A DNA stretch of 64,000 nucleotides, from NCBI GenBank assembly GCA_963703855.1, contig CAVPFW010000022.1, positions 1-64,000 of the forward strand, read 5' to 3'. Shown here piece after piece: positions 38,201 through 47,866 of this stretch (positions are counted from its first letter, which is position 1; each line of letters begins with the position of its first letter). A program made the position numbers and the translations under genes. Source of the stretch: AP-15 sp963703855 (GTDB lineage: Bacteria > Pseudomonadota > Alphaproteobacteria > ATCC43930 > CGMCC-115725). The notes beneath the pieces were generated by a model. That model was given only the letters and a program-made list of their open reading frames with translations, ran no database searches and was not told the origin of the DNA.

Positions 38201-38960
38201 TATAGACGAAGCTGGCCGGTCCAGTATAGCCGGCCGTCGGTAGAAAGTGACCGTCTGGTTGCTCGAGTTGTAGCTGACCGTGCCATTGCTCGGGCTGCGG
38301 ACTCCTGCGAGCGACAGCGAATAGCCTAGGGGATCCGTATCGGTGGCGAGGAGGGTCGATACTGGGATCGACAGCGGCGTATTCTCCGTCGTGACGAGAG
38401 CCGCTGACATTGTTGGCCTGCGGATCGTCGACTGTGTCGTCGAAGACGACGTCGACCCAATAATTGTCGCCCGTGACCGAGACATTCGTCGGGAAGGTGC
38501 TGCCGGCGCCATAGGCGTAGACGCCGTTGAGGTTGTCGCCTGCCGCAGTCAAAGATCCGTTGCTCTGACCCTGGTAGGTTGAAAAATAATCAGGGTGTGT
38601 CAGAGTACTCCCCGGTGGTCGTGTGATAAGAGGCAATATAGGTCGCCCCTGCCGTGATCTGTACCGGGTTCGAAAATTGACCTGCTGCCAGCCGCTCGCG
38701 GTCTCGTTAGTGAAGGTGGCGTTGGCGAGCAAAGTGCCGGTGGAACTCCACAGATCCCCCACATGCGTGCCGGTGTTGAGCGGGCCCTTGTAGAAGCGGA
38801 TCCCCGTGATCAGGCCGGGCGTCGCCGGCGTGAACTTGACACCGACCTCGATCGAATTTGAATCGGCCTCATTAGCGGTGACCGGTGTATTGCTGGGGCT
38901 GAACAGCGTAAGGGCCGAGGACGGCGTGGCCGTGTACGAAACACCCGGACCCGGCGTCTC
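35286..38960 (-). repeat. Five DUF4082 modules alternating with four cadherin-like modules
   Basis: Units of about 780 bases carry the phrase ITGIRFYKGSLNTGTHVGD, then WSASGTLLATATFTNETASG, then NYWVDVVF. They are separated by modules reading NPSNGTVSYNSSNQTV and GPASFTYSVTDGNGG. Units near 38.9, 38.1, 37.3, 36.6 and 35.8 kb start successive DUF4082 domains. The 36.5 and 35.7 kb copies are almost identical over hundreds of bases, so recombination between them is easy and assembly here is risky. Confidence 0.85.
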
Positions 38961-41900
38961 GAGATTGAGGCTGTCGTCGACGGCCCGCAACTCGATGCTG
39001 TAGGTGCCCGGAGCCGGCGCCTGGAAGGTGTAGGTCCAGCTTACGGTGACCGAGCCTTCCGGACTATTTGCCGGGTTCCAGGTCTTGCCGCCGTCCGTGG
39101 AGACCTCGACGACGCCGATCACGCCGCCGCCCGCGTCAGTCGCCGTCCCGCTGACGGTGACCGCTGTGCCCTCTACGAGGTTTGTGCTCGAGACGCTCGT
39201 GATTGTGGAGGTGGGCGGCGTATGATCGGTCGACTCGCTGGCGAGGGCGAGGCTCGCCTGAAGGGTTGCGGGCTGGACCCCCATGTCGGCAAGCAGGTTC
39301 ACCGTCGCCTGCTGTACATTCGGGTCGGTCGTATCGTTTGAAAAGCCGTCGTCAGGGTTAGGAGAGTCGGCTTGAGCGGCGAGACCCCATGACCAGTAGA
39401 CGGTCCCGGCTCCGAAGACAAGGGCACCGCTAGTCGGGTCGCGATATTCGACGAGATTGTGGGTCGCGGTACCCGACCTGTCGATGTTCCCGTAGTCGGT
39501 ATTATACGTGGTGGGTTCTTGCACCGTCGTCGAGGAGAGGTCCACGAGGCCCGCCGGCATGAAGCCGTTGTCCGGCGATAAGTCCCACTCGTAGCCGAGG
39601 AGCCCGGGCTCCAAGGATGCAGTCTGGCCGGTCGCCGTGTCTGCGACGCTGGTGTTGCGCCAGAAGCGCAGCTGCGTATCGCCATACGGTATTGTGATCG
39701 TCGAACCATTCGAGTTCGGTCCATCGACCTCGAACAGCGTGCCGGTCAGCGCGTTCGAGGGCATGGGCGGAGACCCGAGGCGCGGGTCTTCAAAGGTGCC
39801 TGTCGCTGTCCCGGTTGGGTCGATCTCGGTGCCGTAATGCGTGTCCTTATAGCTTACCAGTGTGCGGTCAGTCGTTCCGCTGCCATCAATGCTCGGCTCC
39901 AGCCGCGTCTGCCAGAAAATCTCATTGCCGCTCAGGAATGCAAGGTTGACGCCCGCGTTCACCGCAGCTTGAACATTCGCAACCTGGCTGTCGGTCCAAT
40001 ACTCGTCATGGCCGGCATCCATAAAAACCTTGTGATTGAGCAGCAACGAGCCATTGGTCGCGGTATCGATGCCGGAAATATAGGAAACGTCGTAACCGTT
40101 CTCCTCCAGCCAATAGATCGCGTCATATTCGGCACCGAACAGCAGAATCCTGCGGACCGGCGTAGGTCCCGACGAAGTCCTGGGTCACGATGGGGCGATT
40201 GTAGCTGACCGCAAACGCCGCCCCGGCGCCAAATTCGCCACCTCCCTGTTGTGAGGGATTTGCCGGGCCATCGCCGCCGTAAAGATTGGCCCCGCCCCAG
40301 CCATTATAGGCCTGCCAAGTCTCGTCACTCGTTTGGAAGACAATGTCGCTGGTGGAACTGTCGTTGGTGACGATGAACGGGATTTGGAACACCTGAGAGC
40401 CGTCGACCACATTGGCGACGTAGACGCCGGAGGTAGTGTTGGCGGGGATCGCCCAAGAATCTGTAACCTGCCAATTCCCCGCATCGACCAGACCGGTCGT
40501 CGGGTCAACCAGAGCGGCCGGCTGGACGATGGCACTTGCCGACTGGTGGTTTATGCTGGTGACGAGGGTGGCCCCGTCGCCGCCGTAATAGCCCAACCGA
40601 TAGATGTCGATCTGGTAGTTCGCGTTGCCGGTTGTGTTATCGATTTTGAAGTCGACGGTCCCCCCGACATTCGTGCTGATGTTCGTCGTGAAACCCTGGA
40701 GCTTTGTGGAATCTTGGCCCGGGGCGACCTGCCACACGCTCTGAGGCGTCCCCGGCTTCTCATTCTCGAGTACGATTGCATTCGGTCCGGTCGTCAATGT
40801 CACGTTGCCGGTGGCGCGGTTGCCTGCCGGATCGGACACGGTGTAGCCAAAGCTCGAGCTCCGGCCGGTGTTGTCCTGCGTCGGCTTGAACTCGAGCCCG
40901 GTCAGCTGCGCGACCGTCAAGGTTTCGTTCACCGTTACCGGCGTTGTTCCGTTGGGCAGCAGCACCGCTGCCGTCGGTCGGCAGCGCAGTTACCATGACG
41001 CTCAACTGCGAGGCGGTGTAATTGGCGTCGCTCGGCGCCACGATGCCGATCGGGGTCGCCCCGCTGTTCTCCACAACCGTCAGAGACGTCGGGGTCGTCA
41101 CCAGCGGCGCATTCTGTGGCCCGATCGACAGGGTCGCACTCCCCGAAGCCGTCGATCCCGTCGGGTCCGACACGCTATAGGCGAAATTCGAGCTCTGCGC
41201 GAAGGCACTGGACGTCGCTTTGAACTCGAGCCCCGTCAACTGCGTTACCGTTAGGCTCTCACCGACGCTGACCGCGGTGCTGCCGTCCGACAGCACCACC
41301 GTCCCGTCCGTCGGTAGCCCTATCACCTTCACGCTTAGCGCAGACGCGGCGTAATCGGCATCGGTCGGCGGCGGGATGCCGATCGGGGTCGCTCCGCTGT
41401 TTTCGGCAACCGTCAGAGCCGTCGCTGTGGTGATCGGCGGGGTATCCGGCGCGACCTGCAGAAGTACGGTGCCCGTGGCGCTATTGCTGCCCGGGTCGGA
41501 CACGCTGTAGGTGAAGGTCGAGTCCTGGTCAGAACTCGAGGCGTGCGGCTTGAATTCGAGCCCCGTCAGCTGCGCCACGGTCAAGATCTCGCCCGCGGTT
41601 ACGGGCGTAACCCCATCCGCCAGCAGCACCGTCCCGTCGGACGGTAGCGCCGTCACCGTCACGGTCAGCTGGGTGGAGGTGAATCCGGCATCGGTCGGCA
41701 CCGGGATGCCGATCGCCGTCGCCGGGGCATTTGCAGGCGCGGTGAGCGATGTCGGGGTGGTTACCACAGGTGTGTTGCTCGGCCCGATCGCCAATGCCGC
41801 GGTGGCGGAGACGGTATTCCCCACCGGGTCGGACACGGTGAAAGCAAAGCTCGCGCTTTGGCCGAAGATGTTGAGCGTCGGTCTGAACCTAAGCCCGATC

Positions 41901-42109
41901 AGCTGCGCAACCGTCAAGGTCTCACCCACGTATATCGGGGTGACCCCGTCCGCTAGCAGCACCGTTCCGTCCGACGGCAGCGCCGTCACGGTCAGCGTCA
42001 ATTGCGCGGATGTGTAATTGACGTCGCTTGGCGTCGGGATGAGGATCGCCGTCGCTAAGCTATTTTCCGCTACCGTCAGCGACGTCGAGTTCTCAGTCAG
42101 GTTTGACAC
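35286..42109 (-). CDS. Giant secreted repeat protein (cadherin-like, DMFA2_C-like, DUF4082), many frameshifts
   Basis: Coding signal continues for 6.8 kb in one direction but hops frames at least nine times (near 40975, 40150, 38690, 38600, 38400, 38240, 38090, 37790, 37300 and 35800). Start is GTG 42109, with GGGAGG six bases upstream. Order: four ~110-residue cadherin-like repeats; an N,N-dimethylformamidase-beta-like domain (YQIDIYRLGYYGGDGATLV, FMDAGHDEYWTDSQVANVQ, LSGNEIFWQTRLEPSIDGSG, FGAGTVYWSWGL); one Ig-like domain; then five DUF4082 modules alternating with four Big_9/cadherin-like modules to the C-terminus. Intact length would be about 2,270 residues. There is no signal peptide, fitting export by the adjoining HlyB/HlyD pair. 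Probably a surface adhesin or glycan-binding matrix protein. Confidence 0.75.
40800..42109 (-). repeat. Four tandem ~110-residue cadherin-like repeats
   Basis: Each repeat runs SLTVAENSGATPIGIP, then LPSDGTVLLADGVTPV, then ETLTVAQLTGLEFKP, then FTYSVSDPAGN. Period is about 330 bases. The repeats are more diverged from each other than the DUF4082 units. They resemble domains of biofilm-associated adhesins. Confidence 0.8.
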
Positions 42110-42240
42110 AATCGGCCTCCCGCAAATGAGCAAAATCCTTGGTGCCCGCAAGACGACCCAACATCGATCGAGCCGCTTTGCTGGGCGCAGGCGCCGAGGC
42201 TGCTCGGGCGATCACGACCGCTGAGATCACCCTTTGTTCA

Positions 42241-42261
42241 ACTTTCGCTTTTCGCTAAAGT
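42241..42261. promoter_or_regulatory. Imperfect palindrome upstream of giant gene
   Basis: ACTTTCGC-TTTTC-GCTAAAGT has two eight-base arms matching at seven positions, in an A+T-rich patch 130 bases upstream of the giant gene's start. It could be an operator or a hairpin. No matching site was noticed elsewhere. Confidence 0.3.
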
Positions 42262-42306
42262 TAATACAAACATTCATTATGGTTAAAAGGCTCATATCGT
42301 ATCGAT

Positions 42307-42498
42307 TTAGCCCGATCCGCCCGCAAACCGGGTGAATGCCTCCAACAACTGCTCGCGGTTGAGACGTTCTCGGAGATCCGCCGCCAGGTCCAATTCGAAT
42401 TGTGGATCCGGCGCAGCCTGGCGCAGGCCATGGACGGCCTTGACGACCCGCGCGACACTGTCTCGCCTCGACCTTCGACCGGCACCACCGGAGGTCAT
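42307..42498 (-). pseudogene. Orphan acyltransferase N-terminus (63 codons)
   Basis: Starts at an ATG overlapping the Gfo/Idh stop and reads DPQFELDLAADLRERLNREQ and LLEAFTRFAGG, nearly the same as residues 1-62 of the acyltransferase at 30.4-31.2 kb, then stops. The whole catalytic beta-helix is missing. It is the stump left on this side of the inserted secretion module. Confidence 0.8.
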
Positions 42499-42575
42499 GA
42501 CACTACCTCGCCGAGCTTGTGCTCGAGACGGACCGGATTACCCTGTGAGGCGATGGAACGGGAAGCCGCCTCAAG
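42312..42575 (-). repeat. Direct repeat, copy B (flanks secretion module)
   Basis: Homologous to 31010-31273, same orientation. It contains the intact Gfo/Idh gene's 3' end and the orphan acyltransferase N-terminus. Confidence 0.75.
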
Positions 42576-43562
42576 GATCTCGACGACGTACAGCCCGGTC
42601 GAGCCGCTGGAGATCGGGGAGACGCCCCTGCGAAGGCAGTCGATGAAATGTTCGGTTTCCGTCTGCAGCGCCTCCTTGGCGGGAAGATGCGGCGCCCACA
42701 TGTCTCCGGCACGGTAGCCAATCCTGAGCTGGTGAGCGTTTTCCGATGATCCGTTCACCGTGATCCCCTTGTCGTACACCTTGACTTTCTCGGTTGGTTC
42801 CAAATCGTCATACACGATCATCTTTCGGCTGCCGCCGATAAGCGTCTGCCGGACCTTTACCGGCGAAAGCCAATTGACGCTGATTTGGGCGATGCAACTG
42901 CTGCGAAAGAACAGGGTGATATGCGCCATGTTCTCCGGGCTGCCCGGAACGTGGCTCGCCCCCGTCGCCGAGACCGCCACGGGGTCCTCGTGGAAAATGT
43001 ATTGGATGATCGATATGTCGTGAACCGCAAGATCCCAAATTACGTTGACGTCATCCTGAAACAGACCCAAGCTGGCGCGCACCCCGTTATAATAATAGAT
43101 GTCTCCGAGAACTCCGTCGCCGATGAGTTGACGGATCTTTTGGACCGCCGGCGTATAAAGGAAAGTGTGGTCCACCATCAATACTAGATTTCGCCGCGCC
43201 GCTTCTTCGATAAGATGACGCGCCTGTCCGGAAGTGTGGGCGAGCGGTTTCTCGATCAGAACATGCTTGCCGGCACTGAGTGCCGCGAGAGCCAGTTCAT
43301 AATGCGTGTGAACGGGTGTGGCGATCGCAACAGCATCGATACGGCTATCCTTTAAAAGGTCGCGAAACTCGGTCGTTGCGGTGATGCCGGGGTGCCGACG
43401 TCCAACAAGCGCCAGCTTTTCCGGATCCAGGTCGCTGACGGAGACGACAAGCGCTCCCTCCGTGTTGGCGAAATTGCGGACCAGGTTCGGACCCCAGTAG
43501 CCGTAGCCGATCACTCCGATGCCGACCGCTGGTGATGACGACACGTGACGCGAGATCATCAT
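42495..43562 (-). CDS. Gfo/Idh/MocA-family sugar oxidoreductase
   Basis: 355 residues. The NAD(P)-binding fold is at residues 13-40 (VGIGVIGYGYWGPNLVRNF). AVAIATPVHTHYELALAAL and GKHVLIEKPLAHTSGQA (the Glu-Lys-Pro motif) follow, then WDLAVHDISIIQYIFHEDP with the catalytic-site His. Relatives such as WlbA oxidise the 3-position of UDP-GlcNAcA-type sugars before transamination and acetylation. The aminotransferases at 0.3-3.7 kb and the acetyltransferases at 26 and 30.5 kb would complete such a path. Length is normal. The stop overlaps the ATG of the orphan acyltransferase stump. Confidence 0.9.
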   Translation of the reverse strand: MMISRHVSSSPAVGIGVIGYGYWGPNLVRNFANTEGALVVSVSDLDPEKLALVGRRHPGITATTEFRDLLKDSRIDAVAIATPVHTHYELALAALSAGKHVLIEKPLAHTSGQARHLIEEAARRNLVLMVDHTFLYTPAVQKIRQLIGDGVLGDIYYYNGVRASLGLFQDDVNVIWDLAVHDISIIQYIFHEDPVAVSATGASHVPGSPENMAHITLFFRSSCIAQISVNWLSPVKVRQTLIGGSRKMIVYDDLEPTEKVKVYDKGITVNGSSENAHQLRIGYRAGDMWAPHLPAKEALQTETEHFIDCLRRGVSPISSGSTGLYVVEILEAASRSIASQGNPVRLEHKLGEVVS

Positions 43563-43733
43563 GCGCGCACCACGATATTACCATGCCATCGGCCGAGCCG
43601 AGCGCAGGACGTCCGGCCAGCCGCAGGTTTGCTCCTAGCTTTAAAGGATCCCAACAATTTTGCGCGCTTCAACGGTCTCAACTGCTGTTGCGGGGCAGCA
43701 GTTGCGGGCCAAAAAAGCACCATCCGCTTCTCC

Positions 43734-45287
43734 TCAATATGCGTTGTCGCGGGATGCCAGAATTCCCACTGTCTTGAGCAAAATCTTCAGGTCAAGCCAC
43801 GGGGACCAGTGCTCGATATAGTAGAGGTCATGCGCGACCCGGGCGCGCGCCTTTTCGAGCGTGTCGACCTCGCCGCGCAAGCCGTTGACTTGCGCCCAGC
43901 CGGTAATGCCGGGTTTGACACGATGGCGATGGAGATATTGCTCGACCGCGTCGCAATAAAGGCGATCGCCGGCCTTCATCGCAATCGCATGCGGGCGCGG
44001 ACCGACCAGCGACATGTCTCCCCGCAACACATTGATCAACTGCGGCAACTCATCGAGGCTCAGCCAACGCAAGACGCGACCGACGCGGGTGACCCGCGGG
44101 TCGTTCTGCACCGTGCGCTGCGCCCCGGATGGGTCGCTCCGGTCGATATACATAGTGCGGAATTTGAAGACCCGGATCACCTCATTGTTGAAACCGAAGC
44201 GCCGTTGAACGAAGAATACGGGCCCTCGGCTGTCCAGCTTGATCAACAGCGTGACAATCGCCATCAGCGGGCCGACAAAGATCATCACCAGCGCGGCAAG
44301 AACCTTGTCCTCACTCCACTTAGAGACTGCGCGCCAATGCTTGAGGGGCCGGTCGGCGATCTCGAGCACCGGCACGCCGCCGACATAGCTCACGCCGCGA
44401 ACCTGAAACCTCTGAGTCACTGGCTCCACACTGAGACGCAGGTCGAACGCGACCCCCTTCAGCTTGTCGAACAGCGTTTTGAGCCGGTCTTCGGCGTCGA
44501 GCGGCAGGGCTACGATCACTTCGTCCACTGGATTGCGTCGTGCAAAGCGGATCAAATCGTCGGTAGTGCCCAGTATATTTAACCCACTGATCGAGGCAGG
44601 CAGGCGAGACTTTCGGTCATCGAATACGCCAAAAATTGTAAAGCTCGGATCTCTCGATTGCTGCAGTTTAGCGATTAGACGCTGGCCCTCATTGCCACCT
44701 CCGACGATGACGATACTGCGGGCGAGAAAGCCGTCTCGCACCCCTCGAGCCAACGCGAGGTGGAAAATGCTGCGCCCAGTCGAGAGCAGAAATGCGGCAG
44801 TGATGAACCACGCGAGCGCCCAGCCGCGAGAATAGCTTTCGGACATCTTTCCGACAAAAGCCACCAGCAAAAAAAGCGAAACCGTAACGGCCCAAACCGT
44901 AAGGACGTAACTCAACTGCCAATGCAGCAGCGACAATCTCTTCAACCGATAACCGCCTAAGCGCTCGAACCCGATGATGAACACCGTGGCAGCAAGGAGC
45001 GAGGTCAAGATATAACGCCCCGGCTCCGGCGTGGGCTCGCGGCTCGTCCCGAAATAGACGACGAAGGCAGCCGCAGCGGCCGCGACCACTAGGCAGAAGT
45101 CAAGCGTGGCGAGGGCTCCGCCGACGATCTCAGGTGAGAGCCACGGGCGTCGCAGGGGGCCCTGATGCGGGAGCGAATGTCGGGGCTCGGCTGCGCGATC
45201 TTGCAGCGCCGTCGTTGAACCAGCGAGCGGCGCGTCCGACCACGCAAAAGTTTGGGTTCCTGCTGGATCATGGCGCGTCGAATGCAT
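43734..45287 (-). CDS. Undecaprenyl-phosphate sugar phosphotransferase (WcaJ-like)
   Basis: About 517 residues from ATG 45287; an in-frame start at 45407 would add a 40-residue non-conserved leader. Four hydrophobic spans lie in the first 180 residues (LDFCLVVAAAAAAFVVYFG, YVLTVWAVTVSLFLLVAFVG). A CoA-binding-like Rossmann domain follows (SIVIVGGGNEGQRLIAKLQQ). The catalytic domain shows DSRGPVFFVQRRFGFNNEVI, FKFRTMYIDRSDPSG, LDELPQLINVLRGDMSLVGP and VKPGITGWAQVNGLRGE. It transfers a sugar phosphate, usually glucose-1-P, to undecaprenyl phosphate, the first step of repeat-unit assembly. Confidence 0.93.
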   Translation of the reverse strand: MHSTRHDPAGTQTFAWSDAPLAGSTTALQDRAAEPRHSLPHQGPLRRPWLSPEIVGGALATLDFCLVVAAAAAAFVVYFGTSREPTPEPGRYILTSLLAATVFIIGFERLGGYRLKRLSLLHWQLSYVLTVWAVTVSLFLLVAFVGKMSESYSRGWALAWFITAAFLLSTGRSIFHLALARGVRDGFLARSIVIVGGGNEGQRLIAKLQQSRDPSFTIFGVFDDRKSRLPASISGLNILGTTDDLIRFARRNPVDEVIVALPLDAEDRLKTLFDKLKGVAFDLRLSVEPVTQRFQVRGVSYVGGVPVLEIADRPLKHWRAVSKWSEDKVLAALVMIFVGPLMAIVTLLIKLDSRGPVFFVQRRFGFNNEVIRVFKFRTMYIDRSDPSGAQRTVQNDPRVTRVGRVLRWLSLDELPQLINVLRGDMSLVGPRPHAIAMKAGDRLYCDAVEQYLHRHRVKPGITGWAQVNGLRGEVDTLEKARARVAHDLYYIEHWSPWLDLKILLKTVGILASRDNAY

Positions 45288-45480
45288 AAGTTTTCCGACC
45301 CAGCCTGGTACGGGTTGTCGCGAGCACGAGCTATGTGGCAACGTCGGGCCGAGTTTATCGACTTTGTTGGTATTCGCAATAGGAAAACACAAGATGGCAC
45401 AATTCATATCTTAATTATGATAAAGTACTCGGATTGAAAAATGTTAAAATATAGGACGAGGCGGCAGTCCAGATTGAGAG
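45288..45480. promoter_or_regulatory. A+T-rich region upstream of the WcaJ-like gene
   Basis: The stretch 45370-45450 is strikingly A+T rich compared with the flanking genes and sits directly upstream of the leftward WcaJ-like gene. It is the likeliest place for a promoter and may also mark the junction with the IS256 remnant. I cannot name specific boxes. Confidence 0.35.
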
Positions 45481-46019
45481 AAAAGTTCCGAGGCCGAGCT
45501 GTTAGGCGAGATGGTCGGCTTTGCGGCGCAGCGGCTGATCGAGCTGGAGGTCGAGAGCCTGACCGGCGCGGCCCACGGCGCTCGCGATCCCGATCGGATC
45601 AACCAGCGCAACGGCTACCGGGATCGCGACCGGGAGACCCGGGCCGGCACAGTCGAGCGGCGCATCCCGAAGCTGCGCAGGCACAGCTACTTCCCGGCCG
45701 TCTTGGAGCCGCGGCGGAGAAAGCGCTCACCGCCGTCATCCGACCGATCGGGTGGAAACACCCTGGACATAGGCTTCCTGTGGACCACCGGCCGAAGCTT
45801 CACAGCACAAACCCGCGGGAACGGCTCAACGGCGAGATCAAGCGCCGCACCGAGGTTATCGGTATCTTCCCCAACGAGGACGCCATCACCCGCCTGGTCG
45901 GCGCCATCCTGCTCGAGCAAAACGATGAATGGGCGGTTCAGAGGGCTCGCTACATGACCCTGGAAACGATCGCCCCGTTGAGCCACGATCCGATCGTCAA
46001 GCGACCCGCCGTGGCCTGA
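45481..46019 (+). pseudogene. IS256-family transposase with internal deletion
   Basis: The N-terminus reads GFAAQRLIELEVESLTGAAH and RNGYRDRDRETRAGTVERRI. After a frame change near 45712 comes AAEKALTAVI, then a jump straight to KLHSTNPRERLNGEIKRRTE, VIGIFPNEDAITRLVGAILL and QRARYMTLETIAPL at the C-terminus. About 200 central residues with the DDE catalytic Asp positions are gone. A real deletion derivative, not a sequencing error. Confidence 0.8.
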
Positions 46020-46379
46020 CACAATCCGGCCAACCCCGCCGCAGAGCGCGAGGGCAAACGCCGCTCTTACACCACGCTCGGGGAGACGATCCAAGGGGCG
46101 CACTCTGACACGGCACTCGGACGGACACGATCACACCGGGGGAAAATGCGCGCAGAATGCCCGCGCCAGTCGCGGTGCCTCGTCGAGATCGCCAGCCGAA
46201 AAGACGTGATTCCAGTTCTGCGAAGGGCCCTCACGCCCGTACAAACGGGATAGGGAGGCAAATCTGCGGCACTAACGCGGCCGGGCAGATCGCCAGCCGA
46301 AAAGACGTGATTCTCAGTTCTGCGAAGGTGCCCCCATCCTGAGCAAGCTGCCGCCCTTTCCGTGACTAATCAAAGACCA
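46020..46379. other. Non-coding patch with a short direct repeat
   Basis: Between the IS256 and rfbC remnants. The only structure seen is a ~41-base direct repeat at 46186 and 46287, listed separately. Open frames here look random. Confidence 0.4.
46186..46328. repeat. Pair of ~41-bp direct repeats
   Basis: Copies at 46186-46226 and 46287-46328 share AGATCGCCAGCCGAAAAGAC and the following bases to TTCTGCGAAGG, differing by a single inserted base. They are 101 bases apart, start to start. The second copy runs into the truncated rfbC end, so the repeat may mark a deletion junction. Confidence 0.7.
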
Positions 46380-46810
46380 GAGTTTCGGCGGGCTGTAGAA
46401 ATCGGTGACTTTGTATTGCACCTCGGTGTCGTCATCGAGCGTGCAGTAACCATGGGCAAAGCCAGGCGGCACCCAGAACTGGTACCAGTTATCGGCGCTC
46501 AGTAACCGCGTCGGCATCGCAGTCCGAAAGTGGGCGATCCGCGCCGGATGTCGACGGCAACGTCGAAAATCGCCCCACGTGTCACACGCACCAGCTTTCC
46601 TTGCGCCGCCGGGGGCATCTGATAATGCAGGCCGCGCAACGTGCCTTTAAACGGGCTGCGGACATGATTGTCCTGGACGAAAGCGGCGTCGATCCCAACT
46701 GAGGAAAAGTCGCGCGCGCTCCACACTTCGGAGAAGAAGCCTCGTGCGTCGCCGATGCGCCGCGGCACCACGATCTTAACTTCCAGTAACGCCGTGTCAA
46801 CAACCTGCAT
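46380..46810 (-). pseudogene. rfbC: dTDP-4-dehydrorhamnose 3,5-epimerase, N-terminal fragment
   Basis: Begins MQVVDTALLEVKIVVPRRIG and DARGFFSEVWSARDF. QDNHVRSPFKGTLRGLHYQM carries the catalytic His, and RGAIFDVAVDIRRGSPTFG follows. A frameshift near 46510 leads into LSADNWYQFWVPPGFAHGYC and DDTEVQYKVTDFYSPP, after which family similarity ends abruptly. The last ~45 residues are missing. A separate C-terminal rfbC fragment is at 4.2-4.4 kb on the same strand. Confidence 0.85.
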
Positions 46811-47140
46811 ATGATCTTACGCATTACGGATTGCCAGTCTTGCCAAGGAGCGCGGCGCCGGCTCGAACGCGACTGGGCGCTAAGGATCAGAAACAGCGAG
46901 TTGAAGCGGATGGTCGGGCCCGACCCGCTGCTCCACGTACGCGAACAGTTTTCCCGGCCGCTGGTCTGATTCCCGCATCGTTCCCCCTCGACGAGCACCC
47001 TCGTCAAAGGAGGTATGCCTCGAGCGCCAACGCCGCCAAATGCTTCGCCAGCCTGATAGGCCTGTACCAACCGGAATTCTCGACGGACCGAAATCACGAT
47101 ATCATCCGTAGGGCCTAACTGGCCAGGAGGGCCGGCTGAT
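46811..47140. other. Intergenic, nothing recognised
   Basis: No credible gene on either strand. Open frames here lack recognisable motifs. It could hold the former promoter of the rfbC remnant. Confidence 0.4.
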
Positions 47141-47866
47141 TCAGGGCCGCTCGCCAATGCCTGGAGCTGGGCCAATTATCTCCCTGTCTTGCGCCAATCT
47201 TGTAAGCTGCTCTAGGTTGAGTATCGTTACGCAGTGCTTTTCCAGATTGACGATCAGCTCGTCACGCAATGACCGAAGCACGCGATTGACGTGCACTATG
47301 GTGAGCCCGAGATAGCGGCCGATCTGGTCCTGGGTTAAAGGAAGATTGTATATCATCGACGTGATCAGTCGCTTTGTGTGGAGACGCTTGTAGAAATCTA
47401 ACACCATCATCGCCAGACGTCCCCGTGCATCAAGGCTTGAGATAGCGGCGAGCAGACGATCTGCGCGTCGCTGTCGCTGGCAGAGCAACCAAGCGATGTA
47501 AAGTGCCGTAGCCCGCTGCGCCATCAGGTCGGTTAGCGCGCCCTCGACATCGATCGCCTGGACGGTAATCGAAGTAAGCGCCATGACCTCTTCCAACGGT
47601 CGGGTCCGCAAAACCGCGTCGAGCCCGATCACGTCGCCCGGCAAATAAATGTCGATGATTGCTCGACGGCCATCGGAGACGTCGCGAAATTGACATGCCC
47701 ACCCGTCCTGCAGGCGATAGATGACGTCTCTCGATCTGGCAGCCGCTACCAGTGACTCGCCTGCTCTCAGAGTGCCCGGCGGCGAGTTGCTGAATCTCGC
47801 GCTCAGCTCGCGCCGGCCAAGGATCAAGTTGTCGTGGAGCCCAGCGCGATCGTTCAGTCGTGTCAC
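47141..47866 (-). CDS. Crp/Fnr-family transcription regulator
   Basis: About 241 residues from GTG 47866, chosen because alignment with the paralogue at 50.4 kb begins there (TRLNDRAGLHDNLILGRREL). The cyclic-nucleotide-binding-like beta-roll spans 30-120 (LRAGESLVAAARSRDVIYRL, DIYLPGDVIGLDAVLRTRP). The dimer helix follows, and the winged helix has LTQDQIGRYLGLTIVHVNRV and LRSLRDELIVNLEKH. No N-terminal Fnr-type cysteine cluster is seen. The longest frame would add 75 unconserved residues. It may regulate the polysaccharide genes or its neighbours. Confidence 0.85.
   Translation of the reverse strand: MTRLNDRAGLHDNLILGRRELSARFSNSPPGTLRAGESLVAAARSRDVIYRLQDGWACQFRDVSDGRRAIIDIYLPGDVIGLDAVLRTRPLEEVMALTSITVQAIDVEGALTDLMAQRATALYIAWLLCQRQRRADRLLAAISSLDARGRLAMMVLDFYKRLHTKRLITSMIYNLPLTQDQIGRYLGLTIVHVNRVLRSLRDELIVNLEKHCVTILNLEQLTRLAQDREIIGPAPGIGERP

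Noticed and set aside
35286..38960. Regular repeats suggesting a CRISPR array or satellite
   Set aside because: Units are ~780 bases and translate to alternating DUF4082 and cadherin-like domains; there are no short repeats with unique spacers.
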